Numbered from the stretch's first letter, positions 11,291-24,600 are shown. The stretch: 64,000 bases of DNA from Ceratodon purpureus (GCA_014871385.1 CM026430.1:16612995-16676994); one strand, 5' to 3'. Notes: generated by a model from the letters alone, not told the origin. Translations and numbers: made by a program.

Positions 11291-13052
11291 AACCGTCGAT
11301 ATGTAATCTAAAGTTGCCCGGGTATGTTGAAAATTTTAGTACTGTAACCTGAGGTCAGGTTCGTAAGAGGCAATTTGAAATCAATTATTTTTGATTAAAA
11401 AAAAAAAACTTTTGTTTAGCGCTTGGAGCGTTTTCGGAATTTCATTGATTCAACGGGTCATGGTACTAGCTCAATCTTGGAGAATTTCTGGGATTTGGTA
11501 AATTTTACATATTACGGGTCAAAGTCAACCCCAACGTAGATGATGAGTGTGAGAACGAGATTGTATTGGATGACCAAGATTGATAATATTTCTATGAAGA
11601 CTCTAGTATTTTGGATTACATGGCCACCTTCATAGCATGAATGTAACGTTATACACTATAGTTGAATATTTTTATGCAATTTTTTTTCATTATGTATTCA
11701 AGAATATTTTACATAATTTCATAAAGTAATTGTCTTTATATTTTATTTTATTTTTCAAGTCTCATAGAGTTATTTTTCTAAGACTCAAATTATTTTTTAT
11801 CAACATGTTTTACACTTTTCTAATGTGCCATGATAATTGTTAAAAATTGACAATCATTTGAAATACAAAAAATCATTGGTTTAGACTTTAAAAGAAGTTT
11901 AATATGGTCCACACTATTTCACAATTCTACATGATTTTAAAACATTTCTTTTATATATTTAAAAATTATCATGACATGTTGAATTGTTGTCCAATTCATC
12001 CTAATGAGTGTCTACATATAAAAACATAAACTCAAATTAATTAAATAGAAACACAACATATGATGATGATATTGTGTACTACACAATGATAATTTTGGTA
12101 TTGGCACCATTTACCTCTTGAGAACGTGAGTGACTATGAACTATCCACAATATGTTAAAAACATGCTCTAAATCTTGCTTGGAAGTTTTAAAGCCACAGA
12201 GTTTAAGATTGTGAAAGGATGAGTAGTCTTCAATTTACGTGGTACTCGTTTGATACACGTTTACTTTTAATCTTATATATGAATGATATTATAAATATAG
12301 AAAGGCCCTATTTGTCTCAAATGTAAAAAAAATAGTTTGTGAAGGCTTGTTACGAAGGTTTTTTTTTTTGTTTTTTTTTTCTCTAAGCTACGCAATCTCT
12401 ATAAAGTAATGTTGTGTAGTTGAATCCATAGTCCACTAGAGCTCAAACTTCTTTAGAAGTAACATTATTTGGCTGCAATTTTTCATGACTTTTACATTTA
12501 TTAATCAAACTTTTCACTTGTGTTACTTTCACATTTTTAAATGTTTTTTTAATTGTGTTTTACGCATTAGAGTGATTTTACTTAAATTAAAAATATATTT
12601 AATTATATGAATTTTTCCTCTCATTTACAATTAGAACATTTCATCATTGAAAATTTGATAGCCTAAAACATTAGAAGTATAAGGATTCCCTACAACTAAT
12701 TTGTCGCCATTTAATCCTACGGTAGGCAATATAAAATTTTATTCAATGAATAAGAAAACAACATGATTTTTTTCTTCAAGCAATATGCTCAACGTGTCAT
12801 AATGGAGTGTAATTTGCAATATCAATGAAAAGAAAGAACAATATACACAACATTCAAGACTTAAATGACAATTCTGCTTTTAGAGATTATACAGGACAAC
12901 AAGTACATTAGAAAAAATGATAAACTTGATACTAAAAGAAGTAATTGAATGAAAATATTGTTTACATATCACATTAACTTCTTTAAATTGGATAAAAATA
13001 AGCTATATTTTAGAAACAAACATACTAGTAATAATGAAAGCAATTACAAAAT
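11291..13052. other. AT-rich intergenic DNA
   Basis: Strongly AT-rich with homopolymer runs (A at about 11397-11409, T at about 12360-12380). No ORF of note, no tRNA, no clear terminal repeats. It could be decayed transposon sequence, but nothing diagnostic remains. Confidence 0.6.
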
Positions 13053-13283
13053 TTATCTTAAAAAGAATTCATATATTGTGACCTCGAAGCAGGTCCATCC
13101 GGATGCTCCATCAAGTGTCATTTCTTCATAGATATTTTTGACCACAAAATTGACTGAGGAGTTAAAAGTACTATTGTTGCCTACGATTTTTACATATTTG
13201 TATTCATATCCATCATCCTTCCATCCACCATCGTGGTAGGGCTCACCCCACGAGAGGCTAGTTTTTCCTTCATTATCTACCAT
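13053..13283 (-). CDS. Orphan ORF, 76 residues, possible gene fragment
   Basis: ATG at 13283 to a stop at 13053. The translation is acidic and rich in Trp, Tyr and Gly (GWKDDGYEYKY, then NFVVKNIYEE and SGWTCFEV). This composition looks like a folded secreted or binding domain rather than random AT-rich translation. I do not recognise the family. A splice-donor-like GAG|GTCACA follows the TCFE codons, so it could be one exon of a larger gene or a decayed fragment. It sits alone just right of the AT-rich stretch and 204 bp from the MITE. No function is proposed. Confidence 0.3.
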   Translation of the reverse strand: MVDNEGKTSLSWGEPYHDGGWKDDGYEYKYVKIVGNNSTFNSSVNFVVKNIYEEMTLDGASGWTCFEVTIYEFFLR

Positions 13284-13486
13284 GGTTTACCTCTTTAAGT
13301 CTTTTATCATCTAAATCTAAAATAGTTTAACTTCAATGCACCTCATCAAGAACTCTCTTACTCATGTGCACATCTTCACCATCCATAACAACCTAACTCC
13401 AATGTAATAAATGTAGATTTGTCTAAATCCAATGCCGTGTTGTTTACTTGAGATTATACAATTCCAATCCATCCACCTTCAACTAA

Positions 13487-14195
13487 GAGGCCGTTCAGAC
13501 TATGGCCGAACTACGAGAGGAGAAGGGCCCCAACCAATGAAAACGCAAGAATGGCCAAAATTCCTCCTCTCGCCCTTCACACTAGAGGCCCAAGTCCAGA
13601 GCCGTCACCACCAAAGGAGCCTAGGTGGCAGCACTTTTAGGCCGTTTTGGCGCCAAGAGTTTCTCCTCTCGACCAAAGTTTGGGTCGAGCAAAATGCTCG
13701 ACCCAAACTTCCGTCGAGAGGCCAAACTTTTTTTTTCATTAAAATATGCACAAGAAGACAAGGCTCATGGGCTAATAAGAGCTGGTCATGCTCCACTTGC
13801 CTTGTCATGTTCTATTTAATGAACCTTTTGACAATCATTGGGTTTATACCAATGCTGTCCAAAAATAAGCTGAACTTCAATCACTCATAACTTTGTCATA
13901 ACAATGTAGAATTTGCTGAAATTTTTTCCACACATTCTTCATTAGTTTTTACACCTTCCATAAATTTTTCAGATTTTTTTGATTTGTTTTCGATTTTCTA
14001 TAGATGTCTGAATATTCAGATCATGGGTCTTGGGTTTTGGCCTTCTCCTTTGGGCCTTCACACTATGCCCTGCCCAAGCCTCCAACTTCATTATTTTAAG
14101 ATTACTTTTCAGCCCAAAACCTTGTCCTATGGACCAAATTCGGGATAGTTGACTTGGGCTTCTCCTCTCGACTTGTCCACAGTCTGAACCGGCCC
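13487..14195. mobile_element. PIF/Harbinger-type MITE (709 bp) with TAA target duplication
   Basis: The left end reads GAGGCCGTTCAGAC and the right end, reverse-complemented, reads GGGCCGGTTCAGAC. The similarity continues for about 40 bp to a shared CGAGAGGAGAAG block. The element is flanked by TAA at 13484-13486 and TAA at 14196-14198. A 3-bp TAA/TTA duplication with terminal repeats starting in G and C runs is the usual signature of Tourist-like elements of the PIF/Harbinger superfamily. There is no transposase ORF, so it is non-autonomous. A perfect internal hairpin lies at 13676-13710. Confidence 0.82.
13676..13710. repeat. Perfect 16-bp hairpin inside the MITE
   Basis: AAGTTTGGGTCGAGCA at 13676-13691 pairs exactly with 13695-13710 across a 3-nt AAA loop. 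It is internal, not part of the terminal repeats. Confidence 0.85.
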
Positions 14196-14198
14196 TAA

Positions 14199-14825
14199 GA
14201 GTTGTCTTGCTTCCTTCATCCTCTCCTTCCACACTCCCCCATGTAACCAAACGATTCATTCATCCATCAAATATCTCCACTTCCATATCAACAGTAAAAA
14301 ATTCCCATCTCCCAAAACTATCAAACTCTCAAAAAAATAAAAAAATAAACCTCCATCCAATCAGTCCGAAGTTCCAGAACAAAGCTTACTAAAACATTAA
14401 AAGAACCTACCAAATATCCAAACATTTGAAAAATGTCGGTCAGGCTGACCCGACAATCACTCGCCTCGGGAAGGCATCGAAAATAATGCGATGCCCGATT
14501 CCACCTCATCACGCCATCCCCCAATCGACGGCCCCCATCCACCCGTCTCCCCATCCGACGGCCCGCGTTTCCCCCCGTACGTGGCAGAATCCAAATAAAA
14601 CAGTCCTCCAACCCCCCCGCCCGTTCCCACCGTCCGATCCAATCAACGACCCAGATGCAAAGCACCTCACATCCACGGCCTACGCGCGTCGCTCTCCAGA
14701 TCTACGGTTCGCGAGCCTCGCCGGCTGAGATCCCGAGCGCTTGACATCCACGGCTGGGAAGGACTCCGCGTTAGATCGACGGCTCAGCGTCGCCCTTAAA
14801 TTATTCCTTTCTAGCGTAGGATGCG
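14199..14825. other. Intergenic, C-rich upstream DNA with a G-box-like ACGTGGC
   Basis: No gene recognised. The composition shifts abruptly from AT-rich to GC-rich after about 14430. ACGTGGC at about 14579-14585 resembles a G-box core, as in many plant promoters. Confidence 0.4.
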
Positions 14826-14831
14826 TATAAA
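14826..14831 (+). promoter_or_regulatory. Candidate TATA box
   Basis: TATAAA sits in a GC-rich context, about 30 bp upstream of a pyrimidine-rich stretch that could hold a start site near 14855-14865. It could serve a short transcript beginning with the 46-codon ORF at 14906, or a distal 5' UTR exon of SS4, whose start codon is 3.8 kb downstream. Confidence 0.4.
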
Positions 14832-14905
14832 GCCGCAGCGCGACGAGAAGACAGACTTCTTTTGTCGATCTTTGTTTCTTAGATCGCTGCGTTTCGGGGG
14901 TGGAG

Positions 14906-15046
14906 ATGGCGGGTCTGGCGGTTTGGGCGTTGCCCCTGCGTGTGGAGCTCTCGTTTGAGCTTCTCGGCGCGTGTTTTGGCCCGGTTTCGGACCTACTAGG
15001 ATGCGATCCTGGCGATGGGGGAGGCGGTGATGGTGCCGTGGGGTGA
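14906..15046 (+). CDS. Possible small ORF, 46 residues
   Basis: ATG at 14906 to TGA at 15044-15046. It begins MAGLAVWALPLRVELSF and ends Gly/Asp-rich. It lies about 50 bp downstream of a plausible start site and has a purine before the ATG (GGAGATGG). No family is recognised. It may be an upstream ORF in a long 5' leader, or chance. Confidence 0.2.
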   Translation: MAGLAVWALPLRVELSFELLGACFGPVSDLLGCDPGDGGGGDGAVG

Positions 15047-18000
15047 GCGGAGAGAAGCGGTGTTTGGGAAGATTTGACGTCGAGTTCTCGCATGGTGGTT
15101 ATGGCCGTGGCCGTCGTCTTGAGCTGCAGTGCTCGGTGCGTTTCTTCTTTCCTTTGACTAGTCGTTGTTGGATTCTGGAGAGGGAGATGAAGAGTTAGCT
15201 GTTTTATAAGGGTTTATGTCGGTGCATGCTTTGAGATGTAGCGAGGGAAGACGATGGAGGAGCATGGCAGCTTAGATTCATAACTAGCTTCCTGTTTTTG
15301 AACCTCCTGCTTGCGTCCATCTGAAACCAGAAACTTGTAAGCTAGTAAGATGTTGAAACAGGAACTAGAAGCTGTCACCGAAGTAGGTTCTCGTGTTCTT
15401 GTAAACCATCTGTGTGATAGCCGGTCATAGTTTGTCACGACTTTGATATCTCGGTTGTTAACCCTGCGAGGAGGGAAAGAAAGTACAAAGATTTGCTACC
15501 TAGGATGAACAATGAATAGATATGAACAAACAAGCATTTACTCATTTGAGGATTCGGGTTGTCGAAGTGGGTGACACTACTCTTGAATTGGTTTGAGTGT
15601 TGAAGTTCTTTTGGCTGTGTATGGAAGTTTGAAGCGTGATTTTTGTGATGGAGCAGGTGGACAGAGAAGCATGGACAGTCGGTTTTTGGTTCGAGGTTTG
15701 GTTGCGGGTGTGAGGCGTAGCGCGTCCGCGACTGAACGAGGCTTGGAGCCTCGTTTAGGTGGGCAGTTTTTTTCACTAGATTGTGAGCTGCAGTCCAGCC
15801 ATGGTTGAACTTATAATGACCAGGCGGACTGCGTAGTTCACGGACCTTGCCCTTATGGGTGCGCTTACGGGGCGGGTCCTAATCTAAATAAAAAGATGTT
15901 TTGGTTGGTGTGGCGGAGGAGACAGTTGATCCTCCGCGTGAGTGCGTGCGTGCGTTCGTTCGTTCGTGGTCTTGTGGTGAGTCTTTGCTAACGTCTCCAA
16001 CGAGTGTTTGCTTACACTTGCCCACTGAGGTCTCACTTATCCTGATACTCTGAAAAGACCTACAAACCCTCTTCTGTTAGGGTTGTGGCAATCCTTATCG
16101 AGACACCTTCAGACTGGAACATACATGCGTTGCATTATTTCCAGGCATGAAGAGGGCAGGCTAGGGTATCAATTGTCACTCATACTATCACAATCCATGG
16201 GGGTGGCTCTGGCGGAAAAAAGGAAAAAAAAGGAAAAATCTCGCTTGTTCTTAACATGGTAGATACTTCATCTGCTTACACATGCTGAAAGCGTCAAGAG
16301 CTCCCGTATGGTTTATGACGAGAGACTGCCAACTTTAGTGCTGGCTTGAATTTCACTTGGTCAAGTCCCTGCTCACGCAAGAAGGTGGTCATCTCCAGCA
16401 AACTTGGAGGTAGCTTGCCTCTCCTCACATTTAATCTTTTCGTGTTTCAGTTCGCCATGGCAGGTTGTTTTCCGTGACTGATGCTCCTTATCGTCTCTGT
16501 CTATCCTGTTATCATGCACCTCCAAATTGTTTTCTAGTCTCTACCAGTTATGGCTGTACACATCGTGTCCATCCTCTACAGAATCTTACCTGAGCAATCA
16601 TCTTTAATATCTCTATGTTGCACAGTTTATGTGATTTGGGTTACCCTTTTGATACGGGACTCACTTGCTTTCATGTGTCTTCTGCTACCAGTGACATTTT
16701 GAGTATTTTTTTTATTATTTGCAAAGGATTGGCAATTGCCTACACACATATTCTAGATTAATGTGTGTGGTTTCCTCTCTTTTGCGCTCATTTTTTTCCA
16801 ATCTTCGACGCTTAGACTGTAAGGTACTCTTAGTTACGATGTTGTAGTGAGATGCCCCCATGGGTGAGCCTTCGGGCTGTTTGCAGCAGTAGATATCTGT
16901 TGGAGGTTGACACATGTGAGTGGATCTGTAGCGGCCTCCTCTCTCTAGCTTGAAGACTAGGCTTACAAGTATGGGGGCTCACAGGAGCAAAAGGGGGAGG
17001 CACTCTAGCTTTTCATGGAGGTGGTATGTTTGTTTCGTGCTTAGGTAGGATGTAGGTCAACAGTTCACTTCGGAGCTGACCGAGCCGGTGGTGGGGATGG
17101 AGCTCATGGTTCTCTGTGTGGCTCTCGCAACATGGTACGTAGCTTTTTCTGCGCACAGCTGCAGACATTTTTTCATCTTTACACCTGTAGTCAGTTCTTT
17201 AATCTTTTATCACTTTTATATTCTCATTTATTCGAAGCAATCACCTAACCTTCGTCTCTCTTTCGCAGATTCGGCGTAATCGTCTCTTCCAGCAACTTCG
17301 GATTGAAGATCAGGGCTACGACACGGATCTCTTGTTTGCACTTTCTACTCGTAGAGGCTCGGGGGTGAACGTCATGTGATGGAAAGCTCCATGAAGTTCT
17401 ATGGTTGGGTGGAGAGCCAAAGTAGTGCAGCATTACCATGTCCTCAGATATGTTTTTGTAGTAAGAAATTTCCCCTAAAAATTCTTCCCAGATGCACTCA
17501 GATGCACAACTACTTGTACATCATGTTCTGCACACTCAATTATATAAAATCAGCCTTTTCGCTCATACCGAACATGCACACCTGTATATTTCGGCGTAAT
17601 ATCGTCCAATAACTCTTAGCAAATACTTGATATTTGTTTTTACTCGCAAGTCACCTTCATTTCCATGTTTGGCAACACGGAGAACACTGTTAATTCTTTT
17701 CTTGCAAGACCCGTTACACTTCCTCGATCTTGTCGTCCAACTGCGACCGTCCAATCCCTGGTTGCTACATTAAAAATTGCTCAACGAACAACATCCGATT
17801 GGATAAACTCCAGTTCCAGTAATGCAACATGCCAGTCCCCACCGAATCACAATAACCAGAATCCTTTTTTCGCCACACTATTTTCCTGACCACCCCTTCT
17901 CCTTTCTCCGGAACACAATCTCTATCTTAGCTACAGTCGAAAGCGAACCGAACCATCACTTTTGGAAAACCAGATGCAATGTCCGGGCCCTGTGAGCTAA

Positions 18001-18692
18001 GAGATTCCCAAATTGGTTGGCTGTTTGAATCGCCAACCCACTTGTCCACAGACCGGGAACAGATTTGTGAACGACAAACCACAAGACGGTGCTCACATCC
18101 ACGACAGCCTCACAATCGAAGACTCTGCCCGAAGACCATGCTCGAACTGGTCGAGAGGCATCCAGAATTTCGGAATGAAGATGCCAGATGGCTCTCAAGT
18201 CATAGGCCGGGAGCAAGCTTCAACATGGTGGGTCATGGCAACTGAATTCGCATTCATGACACTTTTTTTGTGATTTCAGAGGGATCTAGTCATGTCATGA
18301 GAATGGTTTTGCGTGATGATCGTGTGTTGAATCAAGGGTGGGGGAATCCCGGCACTCATCCACATGGGTCCCTGGTAAAGGGATCAGCTCAATCTGCGAC
18401 TGTATCAACTTGGATATGAACACAGATTGCCCTCTTTCCCAAAGTTCTGGCTGGGATATACTGGGAGGTGTTTGTTGGCTTTGATCAGAAATGTGAGGTG
18501 GGAGGGAGATGCAGCGGATGTGGTGGTGCTGGTTGAGGAGTATAATTTAGCTCGAGAGTGTGTAATTGGGTTCTGTTTTGTGTTTTGGAGGTGATGGGGA
18601 TGATTTGAGTTCTGGAGTTGGTTTTTGTGATGCAGTGGGATTGTGGGTTGCAGAGGTGATGTGAGCTGTGAGGGGAGAAGAGGCTGAGAGCA
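15047..18692. other. Long SS4 upstream region without a recognisable gene
   Basis: About 3.6 kb with only short ORFs, none with a familiar sequence. A tetranucleotide-like run (GCGTGCGTGCGTTCGTTCG) lies at about 15944-15965. A spliced leader for SS4, an unannotated noncoding transcript or old repeats would all fit. I see no tRNA or snRNA signature. Confidence 0.5.
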
Positions 18693-21600
18693 ATGTCGAC
18701 AATAAGTTCACGGATGCCGTTCAATGTGGGGAGCACCACTGCTTGCGTCCGTGTGTTTCCGCACGCTTTCGTCAGTTTCGGCCAGGACAAGTGTGGCTGC
18801 CGAGTTGCGTTTCAGGAGGCTGCCAAGGTTGGCAAGCTTGGAAATGGCGGATTCTGCTTCATGCCCCTCTCTCCATCGTGTAGAATTAGGGGTCGCAACA
18901 GCAGGTTCGAGAATTGCATCTCTACTCGCTGTCTTGCTCATTACTGTTATTCGAAAGGATCTTCGCTCTTTGTAGGGCTGTTCGGTCTCCCGGTCGAGGT
19001 CACATTGCATTTGTATTACTGCTACTTTTGAACTACGGTAATCAATTTTCATATTATAATTACGGACAATTATGTTATTTAGTTTTAGGTTTTTTTTGAG
19101 CGTGGTTTTTGGTTTTTGCAGTTGATGGAACAGAGCACATTAGTCCTGGAAAAAATCATTTCACAACTAGCAGTTCCCTTGATTAATATCGTAATGTGTT
19201 CGGTGATTATCGTGTATCATCAGAGTGACTGATTAGGTCTACATCTAATCAATCGTTTTGTATGGGTCAGAGGAAATAGTGAACTAATTATTTCTGTGTG
19301 ATTGAGTATGTTGTAGTGGTAATCAAAAGAGAAGCCAAGCTAGACGAGTGAGAGATCCTCCGCATTCAGAGACCAAAAATCGAACAGGCGAAGCCGGCAG
19401 AGATAATAAAACTCCAGTGCATGGTGCTCAGGCATTAACCATAGCACCAGGAGAACGACTTCCATTAGGTGATGGAGGTGGGCTTCGATCTCAAAGGAGT
19501 ATCACTTCAACAGATGCTTCAATTGCAGAGACTGACGGAAGTGGGGCTTCAAGCGGAGTCCCAGTTGAGGTAATATGCGAGACACAATCCGTAGCACTAG
19601 TTTGGAGTGTATTAAGTGAATGATGATATTCGTTAATGTGAATGGTTTTGTGCGTTTTGTTTTTTATTGTTTGGCTAAACAGGTAGTGGTGGTGATCTTA
19701 GTGATGACATACATCGTCACTTTAAATAAGAGGAGTGTTATTGTAGAACGCTGTGCAATGGCTGTGCTTAAGGAGTTTGTTTATGCAGATGGTATGTTGT
19801 TGATGCAAGGAGGCAGTACAATTTTTCATATTGTTGTGTTCACAGAAGATTTTCATAACGTTTCTTCACCAGGATATCCATGGTCTCTTTTTCCTCATGA
19901 AAAGTCCATTTACAGAGCATCATAATTTGAGACGTAGTTAAGATTTGATACTTTGAGAACATTTGGCATATTCAAACTGACGCTCTCTAAAGATCTTAGT
20001 ATTGTTGTTCAAGAAAGTTAAACCATAGAGTTTTCGAGAGACCTCATCACAGAGGATGTTTTAGTATGCTTGTTTCGCACAAAAGGCAATTGTCAGCTCC
20101 GGTCCATGTTTTGCGTTTACATCAATTTAGGTCGTTTGAGCGACTTCCTGCAGCTCAAAGTGTTCAAAATCGTGGTGTTATTTTGTGACTTTGGTGTCTG
20201 CCTATGCGATGGAAGTACACTGAGCTGATCCATTGTCCGTGAAATTAAGGTGCAGAGATTGGCAAGTGGTTACAGGGACGGTTCAGGCGTGAATGGTCTC
20301 ATGCTTTTGGTAAAAGAGGCAGAAACAAGTAAGTAGCCTTTTCCTGTCACTCTGTACTTCATGCCATTAGATAATTAAAAAATGTAATGTTTCTTATCTA
20401 GAACGGGCTTCATTTTACATTATAATTCCTGGATAATTTTAATTCATTTCTGTGATGATTAGACATCAGGACACTTAACGAGCTGCGCGAACGTGCTGTT
20501 GACGAACTACAATCAGCACGCAAAGAAAAGGAAGACCTCCAGTCTCAAGTTGAGGTTTTAAAGGTCTGTATTGTTAGGGCTAGAATACCAATCGGGTTGA
20601 TTGCGACTCTGTATTGATGTATTATACAATATTGCGTCGTTTTATCCTATCTTGTGGAGTAATCGACAGACCACTGACTTGTTGTTTTGAATGCTTCATT
20701 CGTTTGGCAGGCACGTCTTGCAGATTCTGAAGCTAAACTCGAGCACACTGTTCAAGCTAGAGAGAAAGCACAGCTGTTGGAGGAGGAGGTTGTTGTCATG
20801 AAGCAGAGACTTGCTCAGACAGAAGCAGACAGCAAAGCACTCCCAGAGCTGAAGGAACAAAATAAGGCCCTACATGAAAGCTTGAATTCTCTTCAGCACT
20901 CTGGCGGTAAGGGTGCACTTGAAGCCAAGTACCAAAGCTCACTAGATGAGGTAAACTCTCTAAGGGTACACCTTGCAGATGCCCAAGCAGAGATAGCAAA
21001 GTTTTTCAGGGGACCCGAAAGGGAGAGTGCAGGGCTTCAAGAGTACATTGCAGGATTGGAAAACAAAATTGCTGACATGGAAAGACAATTAGCTGAAGCA
21101 AATGCTAACAGTGCAGAGATTGAAAGTCTGAAAGTTGAAGGTATGACTTTACATGAAGAAGCAGCTGCTCTACGAATGAAATTGGCAGGGCGTTCAGACA
21201 ACACCTCACACTCTTCAGCGGGAGGAGATACTAAAGATCAATCCCTACAGCATCAAGTAAGAAGCAAAATTTCGACTCTCCTTTTTAGACGCTTTAAATG
21301 TTGACACACAGTTGATCTGATAATTTGACATGTAACTGGGCCTTTTTTTGCCTGTCTAACTTCTCATCTTGTCCACGTGCAGTGAGTAGATGACATTGTA
21401 AATGTTTTTGTACACCAATCTAGTTGGAAGTATCTACAAATTTGTTTGTTTGTCCTTCTGAGTGAGGATCGTATTTGACCTTGTGAGCCGCGTAGGCCCA
21501 GTTTCTCTTTTGGTACCGATCGCTGTGCTTAGCCCTGTAGGTGGTTTTTATACATCATGGTCAGCCCATTAATGTTTGACGCATTGGAGAGCATCAGTTA

Positions 21601-24600
21601 TAACTCTGCTTCACAACACAGCCACAATAATCGACCTAGTCAATTTATGACGTTCGTATTAGTTTGATAAAGCTCATCACAGATCACCCTGATTTTTCGA
21701 TACTAGACTTTTCACAAATTTCTCTGGTAAGGTAGTCGACCCAAAAACCAAGACTTTTCATTATGAATTATATCCAACCTGGAGTGTCCAATATTTTGAT
21801 TTCGTGCCGTTTTGTGAAGGTGGAGACGCTCCAGTCCTTACTGTCTCAAGCCATGGCTGAAAGAGACGCTCTTTTGAAAGTGCGTAGAGAGAATGTTCAG
21901 CTGCGTGAACAAGTGGAGCTTTTGGAAGAGCGTATACGGGTATCAGATGCTGAAATTCAGGCGCAATTACAAATCTACACCGCAGAAGTGGAAGCATTTC
22001 AGGCTTCTTTAGGCGACCTAAAGTCTGGAAATGAGATTAATGTGGCGCACGTTCCTGTTGGTGAAATGCCATGGGAATTTTGGAGCGGGCTGCAGTTGCG
22101 CATCAGCGCGTTAATGATGAGCGACATGCTAACCCAGGTCGGGAATGCTCTCAGGCAAACACTCATTGGGACAGAAGTTTCTTCCAGATGGCTTCTAATA
22201 TATCATTTTCTTTCCAGGCGGTCCTTTTCTAGCTCCCTTTGCTGTGTCTGAAGCGTCATGTTCGTAACAATCCGGTCGAAATAGTTTTCCGGAAACGAGT
22301 GTGCATTAGAATTCTCGTCTGCATATATTACTTGTGTGATTTGACTACAGGGGATCACTGATTTTAAGAGATTCAATGTTTAGGAAATTTGATTATTCAC
22401 CAGATCTTCGTTTGCTAAGGCATGTTAGTGAAATTCACTACGATTAGAGGCGTTCTATGTAACTCCTTGTAGAACACATGTCTTCAGCGATGATCTACAG
22501 AAATTAGTGCTGTCTGAGCTGTTTTCATAAATTGTGGTCCAGTCCCTTTTAGTAAGTACTTGCTACTCAATCAGATGTATTTTTTGGGTCTTATCTGAGT
22601 AATGTAAGGCTGGAAGTACATCCTATTGATTATTTGAGCAGATAATGTGGTGCAGGAAGATGGTAAGGAGCTGCAGTTGATGGCCTGGCGAAGAGAGAAA
22701 CGTTTGCGTGATGTCTATATTAACCAGGCAGACATGCGTGATGAGGACTTGGCGGTTGAGTTCAAGAATCTCATACAGCCCACGAAAAGGTGTTGAATCT
22801 TGCCTGACACATTTGCGATTGGTGCTTGGGTTATTCATTCTTAGGTGTATTGATTAATCTCGTTTTTTTAACTATTCTCATCTCCCGTGTCTTGTCCCAC
22901 AGCAACGTGCAATGTGGCCTACTTTCTATCTTGTTAGTGCAATTCAGATACGTGGATAGTTTAGTGATCAAACTCTTCTAAAGCACAGAATTCAGGTTTT
23001 GTTTCTGTTTGCGAAGTTTGTGTCTTCGGAAACGAAGTCGTTTAATGATAGATTGGATTTAATTTCTATGAAAATCCATTGTGGGAGTCCTTTTTGGGTA
23101 TTCTAGTACAAGATCAGTTGAATGTACGAATTATTGACCCGAAAGGTGGAAACGTTGGTCTTAAAACAGCGCGGTTCTGTGATTACTACATCTTAGTTTT
23201 GATCTATTTTAACTTAACAAAAGCCATTGTTGGTGTCGTTTTTCTCAGACCAGGATTACATATTATACACATTTCTGCTGAAATGGCACCCGTTGCAAAG
23301 GTACATTTGTTTCTTCATTGCCAAATGCCAACCTTAATGTCATTTAAGTTGCCAAGTGTTTAGTAGAACCCTCAGCCAGTCGGATGTTAGTATATTGCAA
23401 ACTCACAGAGGTTAACCCCTATGTCGAACTGTCCTCTCCGGACTCTTCATGGGTTTAGTATTTGAAAATGATGAAAGGAAACATTCTAATGCTTCTGAAG
23501 AGCATGTCTTTTGCAGATCGAAAGATAATAACATTCGATTACAAGGGCGTCGAAATTTTTGGGTTTTTTTTTTGAGAGCTCTTAATCTTTGCTGGGTGTT
23601 ATTTACCTCATGAGACTCAGCTTGAAGAGGAGTGTGCAGCATGGGGTGAGACTGATGACAGTTGTTTCTTTGAAGGTTGGCGGTTTAGGAGATGTGTTAA
23701 CTGGGCTAAGTCGATCCTTCCAAAAAAAGGGGCATCTTGTGGAAGCAATTCTTCCGAAGTATGATTGCATGGATTATTCCCGCATCGCCAATCTTAAGGC
23801 TTGTTACTTAATCTCTTGACCAGCTATATGTTTGAATGTTATGAGGCTGATGCTTTTTGGGTGATTTGCTACGTTAGGTGCTGGACGTCCATGTTGTGCT
23901 GAATATCCGCTGCTTAATAACTTTAGTTAGTTTGTCTTCTTACTATTCACTCTTGAACAAATTCAACGTAATATAACTCAGATACTATGATTTGTTTCCA
24001 TGAACAGGAGTTGGACATGGAGCTCCATTCGTCTTTTGACGGCAAAATATACGAGAACAAGGTGTGGACTGGCATTGTGGAAGGTGAGTAGCTCTCTGAT
24101 CATGGCTAATTTTTTAGCCGGAGTAGAATTATGACCATTTTTCACATAGAGACACTATGCATTCATGACTAATAGGACTAATTCATGACCACAAGATATC
24201 TTTCTTTTAGTAATTTTCTGAACATAATATCATATATGGAATTAAAGATCTTTGCTTAATCTGTATTTTCAGTACAATCTGGAGAGGCTCCAAGAGTGCC
24301 TAGCGTGAACACAATGATATATTTCTTTTAATTATAGGAATTACCGTCTCTGTGTCACTTTACCTATTAAGTTTGCTGTTTTTTTAAGTTTTCACGATAG
24401 CAGAGCTTGTAAAACGTAACAACCTACGTTGTGTGCAGGATTACCTGTATACTTCATCGAACCCCTGCATCCGGAAAAGTTTTTCTGGCGAGGGCAGTTT
24501 TACAGTACTGAACCTGATGATTTCAGGCGGTTCACATACTTTTGTCGAGCTGCACTTGAGTTCCTTTTGCAATCTGGAAAGAGACCAGACATAATTCACA

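Noticed and set aside
19620-19925. 101-codon ORF in SS4 intron 2, considered as an extra SS4 exon
   Set aside because: Exon 2 joins exon 3 directly in phase and gives the expected start of the coiled-coil region; the ORF has no family match.
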